DNA from: Cupriavidus lacunae
Lineage (GTDB): Bacteria; Pseudomonadota; Gammaproteobacteria; Burkholderiales; Burkholderiaceae
Assembly: GCF_003353055.1 (NCBI RefSeq)
Contig: NZ_QKWJ01000011.1
Span: forward strand, 87,004 to 151,003
DNA length: 64,000 nt
Reading direction: 5' to 3'
Numbering within the stretch: the stretch's first letter is position 1; each line of letters opens with the position of its first letter. The notes under the pieces were generated by a model, which searched no databases, was not told where the DNA came from, and saw only the letters and a program-made list of their open reading frames with translations. Both the position numbers and the translations under genes were made by a program. Of this stretch, positions 53,902 to 64,000 are shown piece after piece.

Positions 53902-55062
53902 TCAGTCTCGATCCATCAGCGCGCGGCCGATGATCAGTTGCTGGATCTGCGTGGTGCCCTCATACAGGCGCAGCAACCGGACATCCCGATAGAAGCGCTC
54001 GACCGGAAATTCGTTGATGTAGCCGGAGCCCCCGTGCACCTGCACGCCGCGATCCGCGACCCGGCCAACCATTTCCGTGCAGAAGAGCTTGCAGCACGAT
54101 GCACGCATGCTCACGTCCGGATCGCTTTGCCCCGCGGGCTTTGCGTCATAGTGCAGGGCACAATCCTGAACCATGCTCCAGCCGGCATAGAGCTCAGCCT
54201 GACTGTCGGCAAGCATAGCCTGGACCAACTGAAAGTCGCCGATGCGCTTGCCGAACTGCTTGCGCTCGCGCGCATAGCGAACCGCTTCGTCCAGGATGCG
54301 CTGGGCCATGCCGCAGGCCACGGCCGAAATATGGAGGCGTCCGCGGTCCAGTACCTTCATGGCCGTCTTGAAGCCCTGTCCCGGCTTGCCGCCGATGATG
54401 CTGGTAGCCGGCACCCGGACATTCTCGAGGATGACGTCGCAGGTCTTGGTGCCGCGCTGTCCCATTTTCTTGTCAGGCTTGCCCAGGCTCAAGCCGGGCA
54501 AGTCGGCCGGCACGATGAATGACGAGATGCCGCCAGCACCCGGGCCGTCGGTGCGCGCCATCAACGTGAACGCGCCGGCACGGGGTGCGTTGGTGATGAA
54601 GCGCTTGCTGCCATTCAGGATGTAATCATCGCCGTCGCGCTCGCCACGGGTTTTGATCGCGGCCGAGTCGGATCCGGCGTCCGGCTCCGTCAGGGCGAAG
54701 GACATGATCAGCTCGCCGGTGGCGACACGCGGCAGAATGGCGCGCTTCTGTTGCTCCGTGCCGTCCATCAGGATGCCCTGGGACCCGATCCCGACGTTGG
54801 TGCCGAAGACCGACCTGAAGGCCAGCGCCGTATGCCCGATCTCATAGGCGACACGGCATTCCTGGCTCATGGACAGTCCAATGCCGCCGTATTCCTCCGG
54901 AATCGACAGCCCGAACAGGCCCATCGCCTTCATGTCCTCGACGATGTCGTCGGGCACGTCATCAGTCCGCTCCACCACATCTTCGGCGGGAATTAGCCGC
55001 TCGCGGACGAAGCGCTGCACGGAAGCGAGCAAGAGCTCAAAGGATTCGCTATCAATGGCCAT
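53902..55062 (-). CDS. acyl-CoA dehydrogenase of the cyclohexanecarboxylate cluster, 386 aa
   Basis: A complete acyl-CoA dehydrogenase: [54 protein letters not shown] and [11 protein letters not shown] with the expected Glu. It sits between gcdH and badK. Plausible roles are a second ring dehydrogenase on cyclohexene-carboxyl-CoA, or a pimeloyl-/dicarboxyl-CoA dehydrogenase for the next beta-oxidation step; sequence alone does not decide. AGAGGG precedes the ATG at 55062, 31 bp after badK. Confidence 0.9.
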   Translation of the reverse strand: MAIDSESFELLLASVQRFVRERLIPAEDVVERTDDVPDDIVEDMKAMGLFGLSIPEEYGGIGLSMSQECRVAYEIGHTALAFRSVFGTNVGIGSQGILMDGTEQQKRAILPRVATGELIMSFALTEPDAGSDSAAIKTRGERDGDDYILNGSKRFITNAPRAGAFTLMARTDGPGAGGISSFIVPADLPGLSLGKPDKKMGQRGTKTCDVILENVRVPATSIIGGKPGQGFKTAMKVLDRGRLHISAVACGMAQRILDEAVRYARERKQFGKRIGDFQLVQAMLADSQAELYAGWSMVQDCALHYDAKPAGQSDPDVSMRASCCKLFCTEMVGRVADRGVQVHGGSGYINEFPVERFYRDVRLLRLYEGTTQIQQLIIGRALMDRD

Positions 55063-55093
55063 GGGGATACCCTCTAACTCTCGTCGTCTGAAA

Positions 55094-55870
55094 TCAGCGG
55101 TGACCAAACACGGGCTTGCGCTTTTCGAGGAAGGCATTCATGCCTTCGTGCGCGTCCTCGCTCGCAAATCGCGCGTGCAAATGACGCCGCTCAAACAAGA
55201 TGCCCTCGCCCAGCGAGGATTCGTAGGCCCGGTTGACCGACTCCTTGATTGCCATCAGCGCGGGCAGCGAGTAACTGGCGATCGAGTTGGCCAGGGCAAG
55301 CGTTTCCTCCATCAGCCGCGCGTCCGCGACGACGCGTGACACCAGGCCATAACGGTCTGCCTCGACGGCATCGAGCTGGCGCGCCGACAGGCACATGTCC
55401 ATCGCCTTGGCCTTGCCGATCGCGCGCGGCAGCCGCTGCGTGCCGCCGGCGCCGGGCAGCATGGCCAGCCTGATCTCTGGCAGCGCAAACCGGGCGCTTT
55501 CGGCGGCGATGACGATGTCGCACGATAGCGCCAGCTCGCAGCCGCCGCCCATGGCGAAGCCCGCGACCGCGGCGATGACAGGCTTGCGCACGCGGCGAAT
55601 GGTTTCCCAGTTGCGTGTGATGAAGTCGCTGCGGTAGACGTCCATATAGGACCAGTCCGCCATCGCGGCGATGTCCGCACCCGCGGCGAAGGCCTTGGCT
55701 CCGCCGGTAATGACGATCGCACCAATGCCATCGTCGGCGTCGAGGTCCAGCAGCGCCTCGCCCAACCGGTCCATCACGGCATCGTTAAGGGCGTTGAGCT
55801 GCCTGGGCCGGTTTAGCGTGATGATGCCGACGCGGCCGGTGCGTTCGACCAGTAAAACTTGCTCTTCCAT
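55094..55870 (-). CDS. badK: cyclohex-1-ene-1-carboxyl-CoA hydratase (crotonase), 258 aa
   Basis: BadK hydrates cyclohex-1-enecarboxyl-CoA to 2-hydroxycyclohexanecarboxyl-CoA. This protein has both hydratase glutamates, Glu112 (GGGCELAL) and Glu132 (ALPEIRLAMLPG), and, to my recollection, the length of Rhodopseudomonas BadK (258 aa). The ATG at 55870 lies 13 bp after aliA; the longer open frame overlaps aliA and is not needed. Between aliA and the rest of the pathway genes its assignment is strongly supported by synteny; a general enoyl-CoA hydratase is the alternative. Confidence 0.83.
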   Translation of the reverse strand: MEEQVLLVERTGRVGIITLNRPRQLNALNDAVMDRLGEALLDLDADDGIGAIVITGGAKAFAAGADIAAMADWSYMDVYRSDFITRNWETIRRVRKPVIAAVAGFAMGGGCELALSCDIVIAAESARFALPEIRLAMLPGAGGTQRLPRAIGKAKAMDMCLSARQLDAVEADRYGLVSRVVADARLMEETLALANSIASYSLPALMAIKESVNRAYESSLGEGILFERRHLHARFASEDAHEGMNAFLEKRKPVFGHR

Positions 55871-55883
55871 GTCAGGGGGCCTT

Positions 55884-57527
55884 TCAAAGGGTGCCGTCTT
55901 GCAACATTTCGCGCAGCCGGAACTTCTGGATCTTCCCGGACGGCGTGGCGGGCATGGCATCGCGCACGACCAGCCGTTCGGGGATGTACTGCACTGCGAC
56001 TTTTTGCGCCTTGAGGAAATCGACCATCTCGGCGAAATTGAGGCCATGACCTGGCTTGGGCACGACTACCGCGCACGCACGCTCACCCAGGCGCGTGTCC
56101 GCGTAGGCGACGATGGCGACCTGTGCCACCGCGGGGTGCTTATAGAGCAACGCCTCGATTTCGAAGACGGGGATGTTCTCGCCACCACGGATGATGACGT
56201 CCTTGTTGCGCCCACTGATGCGGATATAGCCGTTGGCATCCATGCTGGCCAGGTCGCCGGTGTCGAACCATCCCTCGGCATCCGTGCCATTCCACTGCGG
56301 CCGCTTCAGGTAGCCGCCGAAGTTGGAGCACGAGCGCACGACCAGCCGTCCCACTTGCCCCGCAGGCGCCGGCTCGCCGTCAGCTTCAATGATTTTTAGC
56401 TCCACACCAGGCAACGGGCAGCCGTCGGTGGTGAAGGCAAGCCGGTCATCGTCGTCGAACTGGATCAGCGTGACGGCGCCGTTCTCCGTCATGCCCCAGG
56501 CCGACACGATCTTGCTGCCTAGCACCCGGCGTGCCTGTTCGACGAGCGGGCCGGGGATGGGGGCGCCGGCGCACAGGAAAGTCCGCAGGCTCGGCACGGC
56601 GCTGCCGCTTGCCTCGACATGCTTCGTGAGGTCCGTCAGGAATGGCGTCGAGGCCATGGTGAAGGAGACACCCTCGGCACGAATGACGTCAATGGCCTTC
56701 TTCGGTTCCCAGATGTCCTGCAGGACCACACCGGCACGAAGCATGACCGGCATCATCAGGCCGTACATGAAGCCGGTCTGGTGCGCCATCGGCGAGGCCA
56801 TCAGGATCACGTCGTTCTGGCCCAGGTGCAGGCGCTGTGCGTAGGCGACGATGTTGGCCATCAGGGTGTTGGACGAGTGCATCACCCCCTTGGGCTCGCC
56901 GGTGGTGCCCGAGGTGTAGATCAGTTGCGTGATGTCGTCGGGACCTGGCCGGTCGCGGGTCAGGATGGCGGTGGTGTCGGGATCGTTCTCCCATTCCGGC
57001 GTCGTGAGCAGGGCGTCGAAGGCATCGGGGCCCACGCCGTCGACGACGACAATGCGCTGCAGAGAGGGCAAGTCCGCTTGCAGCGTACGGGCCATGGTCT
57101 CATGATCGAAGCCCCGGAACGATTTCGGCACGATCAGGACCTTGGCCTCGCTGTGCCTGAGCATGAACGACAGCTCGCGCTCGCGGAAGATATGCATGAG
57201 CGGATTGAGCACCGCCCCGATGCGCGAACAGGCCAGGTACAGCAGGCTGAACTGCCACCAGTTTGGCAACTGCATTGCCACCACGTCGTTGCGCCCGACA
57301 CCCAGGCGCGCCAGCCCCACGGCGATCCGGTCGGCCAGCACCGCCAGTTCACGATAGGTGAAGCGCCGCACTTCGCCGGTTTCCAACCGCAGCGCAGTCA
57401 GGGCGAGCTTGTCCGGACAGGCCGCCACGCAAGCGTCCAGGTCGTCGTTGATCGTGCGTTCATGCCAGTAGCCCTTGGCGATGCTCTCTGCGCGGCGCGG
57501 TGGCAGCAGCACGGCGTCGAATTCCAT
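55884..57527 (-). CDS. aliA: cyclohexanecarboxylate-CoA ligase, 547 aa
   Basis: AliA activates cyclohexanecarboxylate with ATP and CoA. The ANL signatures are YTSGTTGEPKG (204-214), WGMTENG, WFDTGDLASMDANGYI and the C-terminal TPSGKIQKFRLRE with the catalytic lysine. The HERTINDDLDACVAACPDKLAL start is characteristic of this ligase subgroup. AAAGGAG precedes the ATG at 57527. It follows aliB by 34 bp, the same order as in Rhodopseudomonas palustris. Confidence 0.88.
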   Translation of the reverse strand: MEFDAVLLPPRRAESIAKGYWHERTINDDLDACVAACPDKLALTALRLETGEVRRFTYRELAVLADRIAVGLARLGVGRNDVVAMQLPNWWQFSLLYLACSRIGAVLNPLMHIFRERELSFMLRHSEAKVLIVPKSFRGFDHETMARTLQADLPSLQRIVVVDGVGPDAFDALLTTPEWENDPDTTAILTRDRPGPDDITQLIYTSGTTGEPKGVMHSSNTLMANIVAYAQRLHLGQNDVILMASPMAHQTGFMYGLMMPVMLRAGVVLQDIWEPKKAIDVIRAEGVSFTMASTPFLTDLTKHVEASGSAVPSLRTFLCAGAPIPGPLVEQARRVLGSKIVSAWGMTENGAVTLIQFDDDDRLAFTTDGCPLPGVELKIIEADGEPAPAGQVGRLVVRSCSNFGGYLKRPQWNGTDAEGWFDTGDLASMDANGYIRISGRNKDVIIRGGENIPVFEIEALLYKHPAVAQVAIVAYADTRLGERACAVVVPKPGHGLNFAEMVDFLKAQKVAVQYIPERLVVRDAMPATPSGKIQKFRLREMLQDGTL

Positions 57528-57561
57528 GGCGTCTCCTTTGTCGTAATGGGAAGCGTGCGGG

Positions 57562-58713
57562 TCAGACGGGTACTGCGTTGCGGCCGGCACGCGTGCGGGC
57601 GATGATGGTCTTCATGATCTGGGCGGTGCCGTCACCGATCTGGAAGCCCAGCACATCGCGCAGGCGCTGCTCCATCAGCCCGCGGTCATAGCCGCCATGC
57701 CCGTGCATAAGCAGGCATTGGTGCACGACGTCGTACGCGAGCTTCGGCGCCCACCACTTGCACATGGCCGCCTCGGCGCTGTGCGGCGCGCCGTTGTCCT
57801 TCAGCCACAGTGCCTGCAGGCACAGCAGGCGCGCTGCCTCGACCTGGGTATCGAAATCGGCCAGCGGGTGCGACACCCCTTGGAACGCGGACAGCGGTTT
57901 GCCAAACGCCTGCCGCTCGGCGACATAGGCCCAGGTCTCTTCGAGCGCCACGCGCGCGACGGCCAGGACTTGCAGCCCGATCAGCGCGCGCGAGAAGTCA
58001 AAGCCTTGCATCACCTGGACAAAACCCTTGTTCTCGTCGCCGAGCCTGTGATCCACCGGAACACGCACGTTCTCGAAGAAGATCGACCCGCGGCCGATCG
58101 CGCGTTGTCCGTGGCAGTCGAAACGGTTGGTGGTGATCCCGGGGAGGTTCATCGGGACGAGCAGCGCTGTGACGCCGTGCGCCGCCGATTCGGGCGTGCC
58201 GGTGCGGCCGAAGACCACTGCGGCGTCGGCCTGGTCGGCCGCCGAGATCGAGGTCTTCTCGCCATTGATCACGTACTCGTCGCCGACCCGCTCGACGCGC
58301 AGGCGCAGGTTGGCAGCATCCGAGCCGCCGCGCGGCTCGGTCAGCGCGATCGCGAACAGCGCTTCGCCGCGGGTGAGGCGCGTGAGCCAGGGCTCCACCA
58401 CTTCGGGCTTGCCGTGGTGCGAAAGGATCTGGCCGTTCAGGGAGGCCAGCAGGTTAATATAGGAAAGACTCAGGTCGGCCCGTGCCACCTCCTCATGGAT
58501 CACGCCCGCGGCAAGGCAACCCAGGCCCTGGCCGCCATACTGCTCCGGCAGCTCGGGGGCGATGAAGCCCATTTCGCCCATTTCGCGCATCAAGGTGCGA
58601 TCGAGCACGCGAGTCTGGTCACGCTCCTGGTAGCCCGGCGCGATGCGATCGGTGGCGAAGCGCCTGGCGTGGTCGCCGAGCGTCACGAGGTCTTCATTGA
58701 GATACGGGTTCAT
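57562..58713 (-). CDS. aliB: cyclohexanecarboxyl-CoA dehydrogenase, 383 aa
   Basis: AliB oxidises cyclohexanecarboxyl-CoA to the 1-ene. The acyl-CoA dehydrogenase fold is clear (ALTEPRGGSDAANL, AFGKPLSAFQGVSHPLAD, LMHGHGGYDRGLMEQRLRD). At the C-terminal catalytic position it has IGDGTAQI, with Asp361 in place of the usual YEGT Glu, a feature seen here and consistent with special ring-substrate dehydrogenases. It lies between badI and aliA. Assignment rests on similarity and on the conserved gene order. Confidence 0.88.
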   Translation of the reverse strand: MNPYLNEDLVTLGDHARRFATDRIAPGYQERDQTRVLDRTLMREMGEMGFIAPELPEQYGGQGLGCLAAGVIHEEVARADLSLSYINLLASLNGQILSHHGKPEVVEPWLTRLTRGEALFAIALTEPRGGSDAANLRLRVERVGDEYVINGEKTSISAADQADAAVVFGRTGTPESAAHGVTALLVPMNLPGITTNRFDCHGQRAIGRGSIFFENVRVPVDHRLGDENKGFVQVMQGFDFSRALIGLQVLAVARVALEETWAYVAERQAFGKPLSAFQGVSHPLADFDTQVEAARLLCLQALWLKDNGAPHSAEAAMCKWWAPKLAYDVVHQCLLMHGHGGYDRGLMEQRLRDVLGFQIGDGTAQIMKTIIARTRAGRNAVPV

Positions 58714-58807
58714 GTGCTTGTCTCCTGGATGAGCGAGCCCGAGGGCGCACGTTCGCTGCGTGGCCCTCTGGCATAAGGGGAGGTGTGGGATCGACCGGTG
58801 TCCGCTG

Positions 58808-59590
58808 TTACTTCGCGTACTTCCGGAACTCGGGCTTGCGCTTTTCCTTGAGCGCTGCCACGCCTTCGCGGGACTCTTCGGTGTCGTAGTACAGCTTCAG
58901 CGCGTACATGCCCATGCCCGCAATGCCGCTCTGGTGTGCCGTGTCCATGTTGAAGCTACGCTTGGCGATGGCGAGGGCGGTCGGGCTGCGTTCGCAAAGC
59001 TCCTCACCCCACTTCTGCACTTCGGCGTCGAGCTGGTCGTGCGGCACGCACGCGTTGGCCAGCCCCATTGCCACGGCTTCCTGTCCCGAATAGCGGCGGC
59101 ACATGTACCAGATCTCACGGGCCTTCTTTTCGCCGACGACGCGCGCCAGAAAGGCGGTGCCATAGCCGGGATCCACCGAGCCCATCTTCGGGCCCACTTG
59201 GCCGAAGATCGCCTTCTCCGAGCAGATGGTCAGGTCGCAGATCGTGCACAGCACGTTGCCGCCGCCAATGGCAAAGCCCTGTACGCGCGCGATGACGGGC
59301 TTGGGCACGTTGCGGATGGCGTCGTGCAGTTCTTCCATCGGCAAGCCGATGGTGCCGCGGCCATCGTAGTTGCCGTCGTGCGCAGACTGGTCGCCGCCGG
59401 TGCAGAAGGCGCGGTCGCCGGCGCCGGCCAGCACGATGGCCCCGACGCTTTTATCGTAGCCAGCCTTGTTCAGGGCCTTGATCAGTTCGTCGCAGGTCTG
59501 GCCGCGAAACGAGTTCATCTTGTCCGGCCGGTTGATGGTGATCCAGGCCACGCCGTTGCGGTTCTCGTACAGGATGTCTTCGAAATTCAT
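58808..59590 (-). CDS. badI: 2-ketocyclohexanecarboxyl-CoA hydrolase, 260 aa
   Basis: BadI opens the ring of 2-ketocyclohexanecarboxyl-CoA to give pimeloyl-CoA. The sequence is nearly identical in style to Rhodopseudomonas BadI: GDRAFCTGGDQ, HDGNYDGRGTIGLPMEELH, QVGPKMGSVDPGYGTAFLARVVGEKKAREIWYMC and the C-terminal KEKRKPEFRKY. This places it in the MenB-like branch of the crotonase family. AGAGGAG precedes the ATG at 59590. It is 27 bp downstream of badH. Confidence 0.95.
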   Translation of the reverse strand: MNFEDILYENRNGVAWITINRPDKMNSFRGQTCDELIKALNKAGYDKSVGAIVLAGAGDRAFCTGGDQSAHDGNYDGRGTIGLPMEELHDAIRNVPKPVIARVQGFAIGGGNVLCTICDLTICSEKAIFGQVGPKMGSVDPGYGTAFLARVVGEKKAREIWYMCRRYSGQEAVAMGLANACVPHDQLDAEVQKWGEELCERSPTALAIAKRSFNMDTAHQSGIAGMGMYALKLYYDTEESREGVAALKEKRKPEFRKYAK

Positions 59591-59617
59591 TGCATGCTCC
59601 TCTGGTGTTGGGTGGTA

Positions 59618-60385
59618 TCAGCCGTTCATCGTCAGGCCGCCTGAGACGCTCAGGACCTGGCCGGTCACAAAGGCGGCGTCGTCGCTGGCGAAGAACAGCA
59701 CGGCGCCGGGCAGGTCGTCCGGCTGGCCGATGCGGCCCAGCGGGATGGAACGCGTGAATGCCTCCATCAGCTTTTCCGGGTTGCCGGCGCCTTCCTTGTA
59801 TTCAGCGAACAGCGCAGTGTCGGTCGGGCCGGGGCACACCACGTTCACGGTGATGCCGTGCCGCGCGTGCTCGCGCGCGATGGTCTTGGAGAAGGAAACC
59901 AGCCCGCCCTTGCACGCTGCGTAGACGGCCTCCCCGGAGGAGCCAACCCGCGCCGCGTCGGACGCGATATTGACGATGCGCCCCGTCTTGCGCGCCGCCA
60001 TGCCGGGCAGGACCGCGTGGTGCATGTGCAGGGCACCGGTCAGGTTGATGGCAATGAGCTTGTCCCACTGCGCCGGCTCCGTCTTGGTGAAGGGCTTGAA
60101 GACATCCCAGCCCGCGTTGTTGACCAGCACGTCGATCGGGCCCAGTTTCGACTCGGTTGCCGAAACGGCGGCCTCCACGCTGGCGCGGTCCGTGATGTCG
60201 CAAGGGATGGCCTCGGCGACCCCGCCGTCGGCCCGGATGGAGGCGGCCACCTTTTCAGCCGCATCGAGGTTCAGGTCAAATACCGCGACGCGCGCGCCTT
60301 CCCGGCCGAAGCGGCGGCACGTTGCCCCGCCGATACCGCCGCCGCCGCCAGTGACCACTACTGTCTTGCCTTCGAATCGTTGCAT
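59618..60385 (-). CDS. badH: 2-hydroxycyclohexanecarboxyl-CoA dehydrogenase (SDR), 255 aa
   Basis: BadH oxidises 2-hydroxycyclohexanecarboxyl-CoA to the 2-keto compound with NAD. SDR motifs: TGGGGGIG, NNAGWDVFKPF, Ser in NIASDAARVG, Tyr and Lys in VYAACKGG. The length of 255 aa fits BadH as I recall it. TGGAGG precedes the ATG at 60385. It is the first gene of the minus-strand operon and is divergent from badR, with a promoter-like sequence in the gap. Confidence 0.92.
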   Translation of the reverse strand: MQRFEGKTVVVTGGGGGIGGATCRRFGREGARVAVFDLNLDAAEKVAASIRADGGVAEAIPCDITDRASVEAAVSATESKLGPIDVLVNNAGWDVFKPFTKTEPAQWDKLIAINLTGALHMHHAVLPGMAARKTGRIVNIASDAARVGSSGEAVYAACKGGLVSFSKTIAREHARHGITVNVVCPGPTDTALFAEYKEGAGNPEKLMEAFTRSIPLGRIGQPDDLPGAVLFFASDDAAFVTGQVLSVSGGLTMNG

Positions 60386-60449
60386 GATGCCTCCAGTTGT
60401 TTGTCATGGCTCTGCGTGTCAATGTGCACTTCAGTGCTCACAACATAAG

Positions 60450-60477
60450 TAAATATATTGACCTATACTAGGTGCAA
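60450..60477 (-). promoter_or_regulatory. possible sigma70-type promoter of the badH operon
   Basis: On the minus strand TTGCAC (60472-60477) and TATTTA (60450-60455) are separated by 16 bp, in an AT-rich patch of an otherwise GC-rich region, about 65 bp upstream of the badH ATG. Assigned by eye only. Confidence 0.4.
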
Positions 60478-60480
60478 GCG

Positions 60481-60493
60481 TTGCCGTTGGCAA
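60481..60493. promoter_or_regulatory. palindrome TTGCC-GTT-GGCAA upstream of badR
   Basis: A perfect 5-bp inverted repeat with a 3-nt spacer lies 22 bp before the badR ATG (60516) and next to the badH promoter-like sequence. A MarR-type operator for BadR is a reasonable guess; it is not related to the island palindrome. Confidence 0.4.
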
Positions 60494-60515
60494 GCCCAAA
60501 TTTTGGAGATGGATT

Positions 60516-61031
60516 ATGGAAAACCCTGCTGTTGAGACTTCGCCAAGGATCGAGCTTGCCAACAGGCTGTTCTTTCGCCTCTACCAATGCGCAAATATGT
60601 TGCACAAAACGGGAAGCCGGGCCGTGGAAGAGGAAGGGCTCACCACCCAGCAATGGGCGGTTCTGGGCGCTCTGTCGCGAAGGCAGGCACAGGGCGGCAT
60701 GAACATCGGTGATCTCGCTCGCTACCTGATGGTGACCCGACAGAATTTGTCCGGGCTGATCAGCCGCATGGAGCGCGATGGGCACGTGTCGATCGCGCAG
60801 GACGCACAGGACCGCCGCTCGCGTATCGTGACGATGACCGAGTCGGGCCACCATGTGTGGCATGTCGAGGCGCAACCCAAGATCCGTATGTATTACCAGC
60901 GACTCCTGGCGGATTTCTCAACCGACGACGTGACGCATGCGCTGCATTACCTGCTCAAGATTCTGGAGAACATGCGAAGACTTGACGCCGAGTGGGTAGG
61001 CGCGGAAGACGATGACACTGCAGTGGCATAG
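60516..61031 (+). CDS. badR: MarR-family transcriptional regulator, BadR-like, 171 aa
   Basis: The winged-helix core is typical MarR: LTTQQWAVLGALSRR, the recognition helix region MVTRQNLSGLISRMERDG and the wing DAQDRRSRIVTMTESG. In Rhodopseudomonas palustris BadR represses the bad/ali operon and responds to a ring-CoA intermediate. Divergent placement next to badH supports the same job here. The ligand is inferred from that homologue. Confidence 0.87.
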   Translation: MENPAVETSPRIELANRLFFRLYQCANMLHKTGSRAVEEEGLTTQQWAVLGALSRRQAQGGMNIGDLARYLMVTRQNLSGLISRMERDGHVSIAQDAQDRRSRIVTMTESGHHVWHVEAQPKIRMYYQRLLADFSTDDVTHALHYLLKILENMRRLDAEWVGAEDDDTAVA

Positions 61032-61326
61032 TGGATGCCCCGCGGGTTTCGCTGTCAGTGCGCTACGCGAGCGCTCCCCGTTTGTGCCAGTCCCAACATG
61101 AACAAAGGAAAGTTGGGTCTTCCGCACTTTGTGAAGGGCGCGCTGGCGTGGAGGATGTTGTAGCGTGGAACGACCGTCGTCTCCACCGTCCACCACCGCC
61201 ATTCTTCTTATTGACGAACGTGGGCGAGCCGGCCAGCCGGCCGCACCCCCTGAGATGGCGATCGGACCAGCGTGTCCAGCAGGACAAGGCAGGCCGGTCG
61301 TTCAGTTTGGCTTCAATACCCGTTCG

Positions 61327-61680
61327 CGCGCCATACATCTGGCACTTGAGGAACTTGAGCCGGTTGACGTGACCCTCGGTCTGGCCATTGCTCCATGGCA
61401 GCCTGAAGGCCGCCCGCACAGCCGGTAAGTCGGCGCGCAGGCTTTGCGCGAACCTACGCATTTCCGCAGCGTCGCAGCGCGACAGACGCTTCAACCATCG
61501 ATCGAACTGCCTCGCACTTCGCCGGTGCATGAGCCCGAGAAATTCCCGCGCGAGGCTGCGAACCTCGCCCACCACGGGTTCGATCCTGCACAGCGCCTGC
61601 ACGAAGCGCTCGTGGTCCGCACTCCCGGGGTCCTCAACGGCGAGCTTCCTCCATCCGACAAGCCATCCGAACACGCGCCG
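61327..61680 (-). pseudogene. ISL3-family transposase remnant (C-terminal part)
   Basis: About 118 residues match the C-terminal ISL3 transposase: DHERFVQALCRIEPVVGEVRSLAREF, the block before LPWSNGQTEGHVNRLKFLK, and the QMYG end. The N-terminal two-thirds and the normal C-terminus after QMYG are missing or shifted, so it cannot be active. A sequence resembling an ISL3 end (GGGTCTTCCGCAC, near 61,115) lies to the left; no matching right end was found. Confidence 0.75.
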
Positions 61681-61962
61681 GGTGGACCTCACTACACCCA
61701 CCTGCAGGGCCGGTGAATTGCGGTGAACAGCGATTGCGAGGTCTGTGAATAGCGGGATTGCGTATGGGCGCGAGACGCGGATGGGGTGATGGATGGCGCG
61801 AGTGAGGCATAAGTTCTGATCTCCCTGCATAGCTTGTCTGACTTTGCCAAGTCCCGTTGCTCAGAGGTTGCTCGCCCGCCCTGCCCTCAGACAATCATGC
61901 AGGGCTCGATTCGAGCGCCGCTTGACGTGCCCAGGATACCGCGCTCAAGCGCGCGCTTAGGC

Positions 61963-64000
<2,038 letters not shown>

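Overview
The window is high-GC DNA (the long antisense open frames typical of such genomes are everywhere) and reads as part of a betaproteobacterial catabolic replicon, most likely Burkholderiaceae of the Cupriavidus/Ralstonia kind. That placement rests on gene style and content, not on a phylogenetic marker: there is no rRNA, tRNA or housekeeping ribosomal gene here. Almost every gene encodes aerobic, CoA-thioester-based degradation of a hydrophobic carboxylic acid or alicyclic compound.

Region 1 (about 1-46.9 kb) is one large catabolic island built of divergent operons. It holds a thiolase (cut by the window edge), an acyl-CoA dehydrogenase, an APH-like kinase and a MalT-type LuxR regulator (0-6.4 kb). 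Next come two back-to-back Rieske oxygenase modules with AMP-forming acyl-CoA ligases, crotonase, CaiB-type CoA-transferase and SDR (6.5-17.7 kb). A minus-strand operon of about 13 kb runs from DUF1302 and DUF1329 envelope proteins through a YCF48-like protein, an RND/MMPL transporter, an ADP-forming acyl-CoA synthetase and a thiolase-like/crotonase fusion to a ferredoxin reductase and ferredoxin (17.8-30.7 kb). A crotonase, a DUF2889-like protein, a hemerythrin, another acyl-CoA ligase and a GST follow (31-35.5 kb). A plus-strand operon carries crotonase, aldehyde dehydrogenase, MDR reductase, EthD, SDR and a pair of acyl-CoA dehydrogenases (35.7-42.9 kb). The island ends with an SDR, a thiolase, a DUF35 protein and a thiolase-like aldolase (42.9-46.6 kb). 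The natural substrate cannot be read from sequence. The combination of Rieske hydroxylases, paired acyl-CoA dehydrogenases and a thiolase-like/DUF35 pair resembles steroid or terpenoid side-chain and ring degradation.

The most striking signal is a 16-bp palindrome, TCGTCG-N4-CGACGA. It occurs eight times in region 1, each time in an intergenic promoter region, so that nearly every transcription unit there, including the regulator's own promoter, starts next to one. I saw no copy in the promoters of region 3. I propose it as the operator of the MalT-like regulator at 3730-6408, making the island one regulon.

Region 2 (about 47-50.8 kb) is a degraded mobile-element zone: a small secreted hypothetical protein, sequence with no convincing gene, an IS5/IS427-type element with a -1 frameshift site and an in-frame amber stop, and a roughly 900-nt group II intron-like RNA with a textbook domain V but no reverse transcriptase gene.

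Region 3 (50.8-61.0 kb) is a recognisable cyclohexanecarboxylate cluster read from the minus strand, badH-badI-aliB-aliA-badK-(acyl-CoA dehydrogenase)-gcdH-etfB-etfA, with a divergent MarR-type badR. The enzymes turn cyclohexanecarboxylate into pimeloyl-CoA; GcdH handles the glutaryl-CoA formed by later beta-oxidation, and the Etf pair would collect electrons from the dehydrogenases. Region 4 (61-64 kb) holds an ISL3-type transposase remnant, an intact pobA (4-hydroxybenzoate 3-monooxygenase) and a decayed SDR gene.
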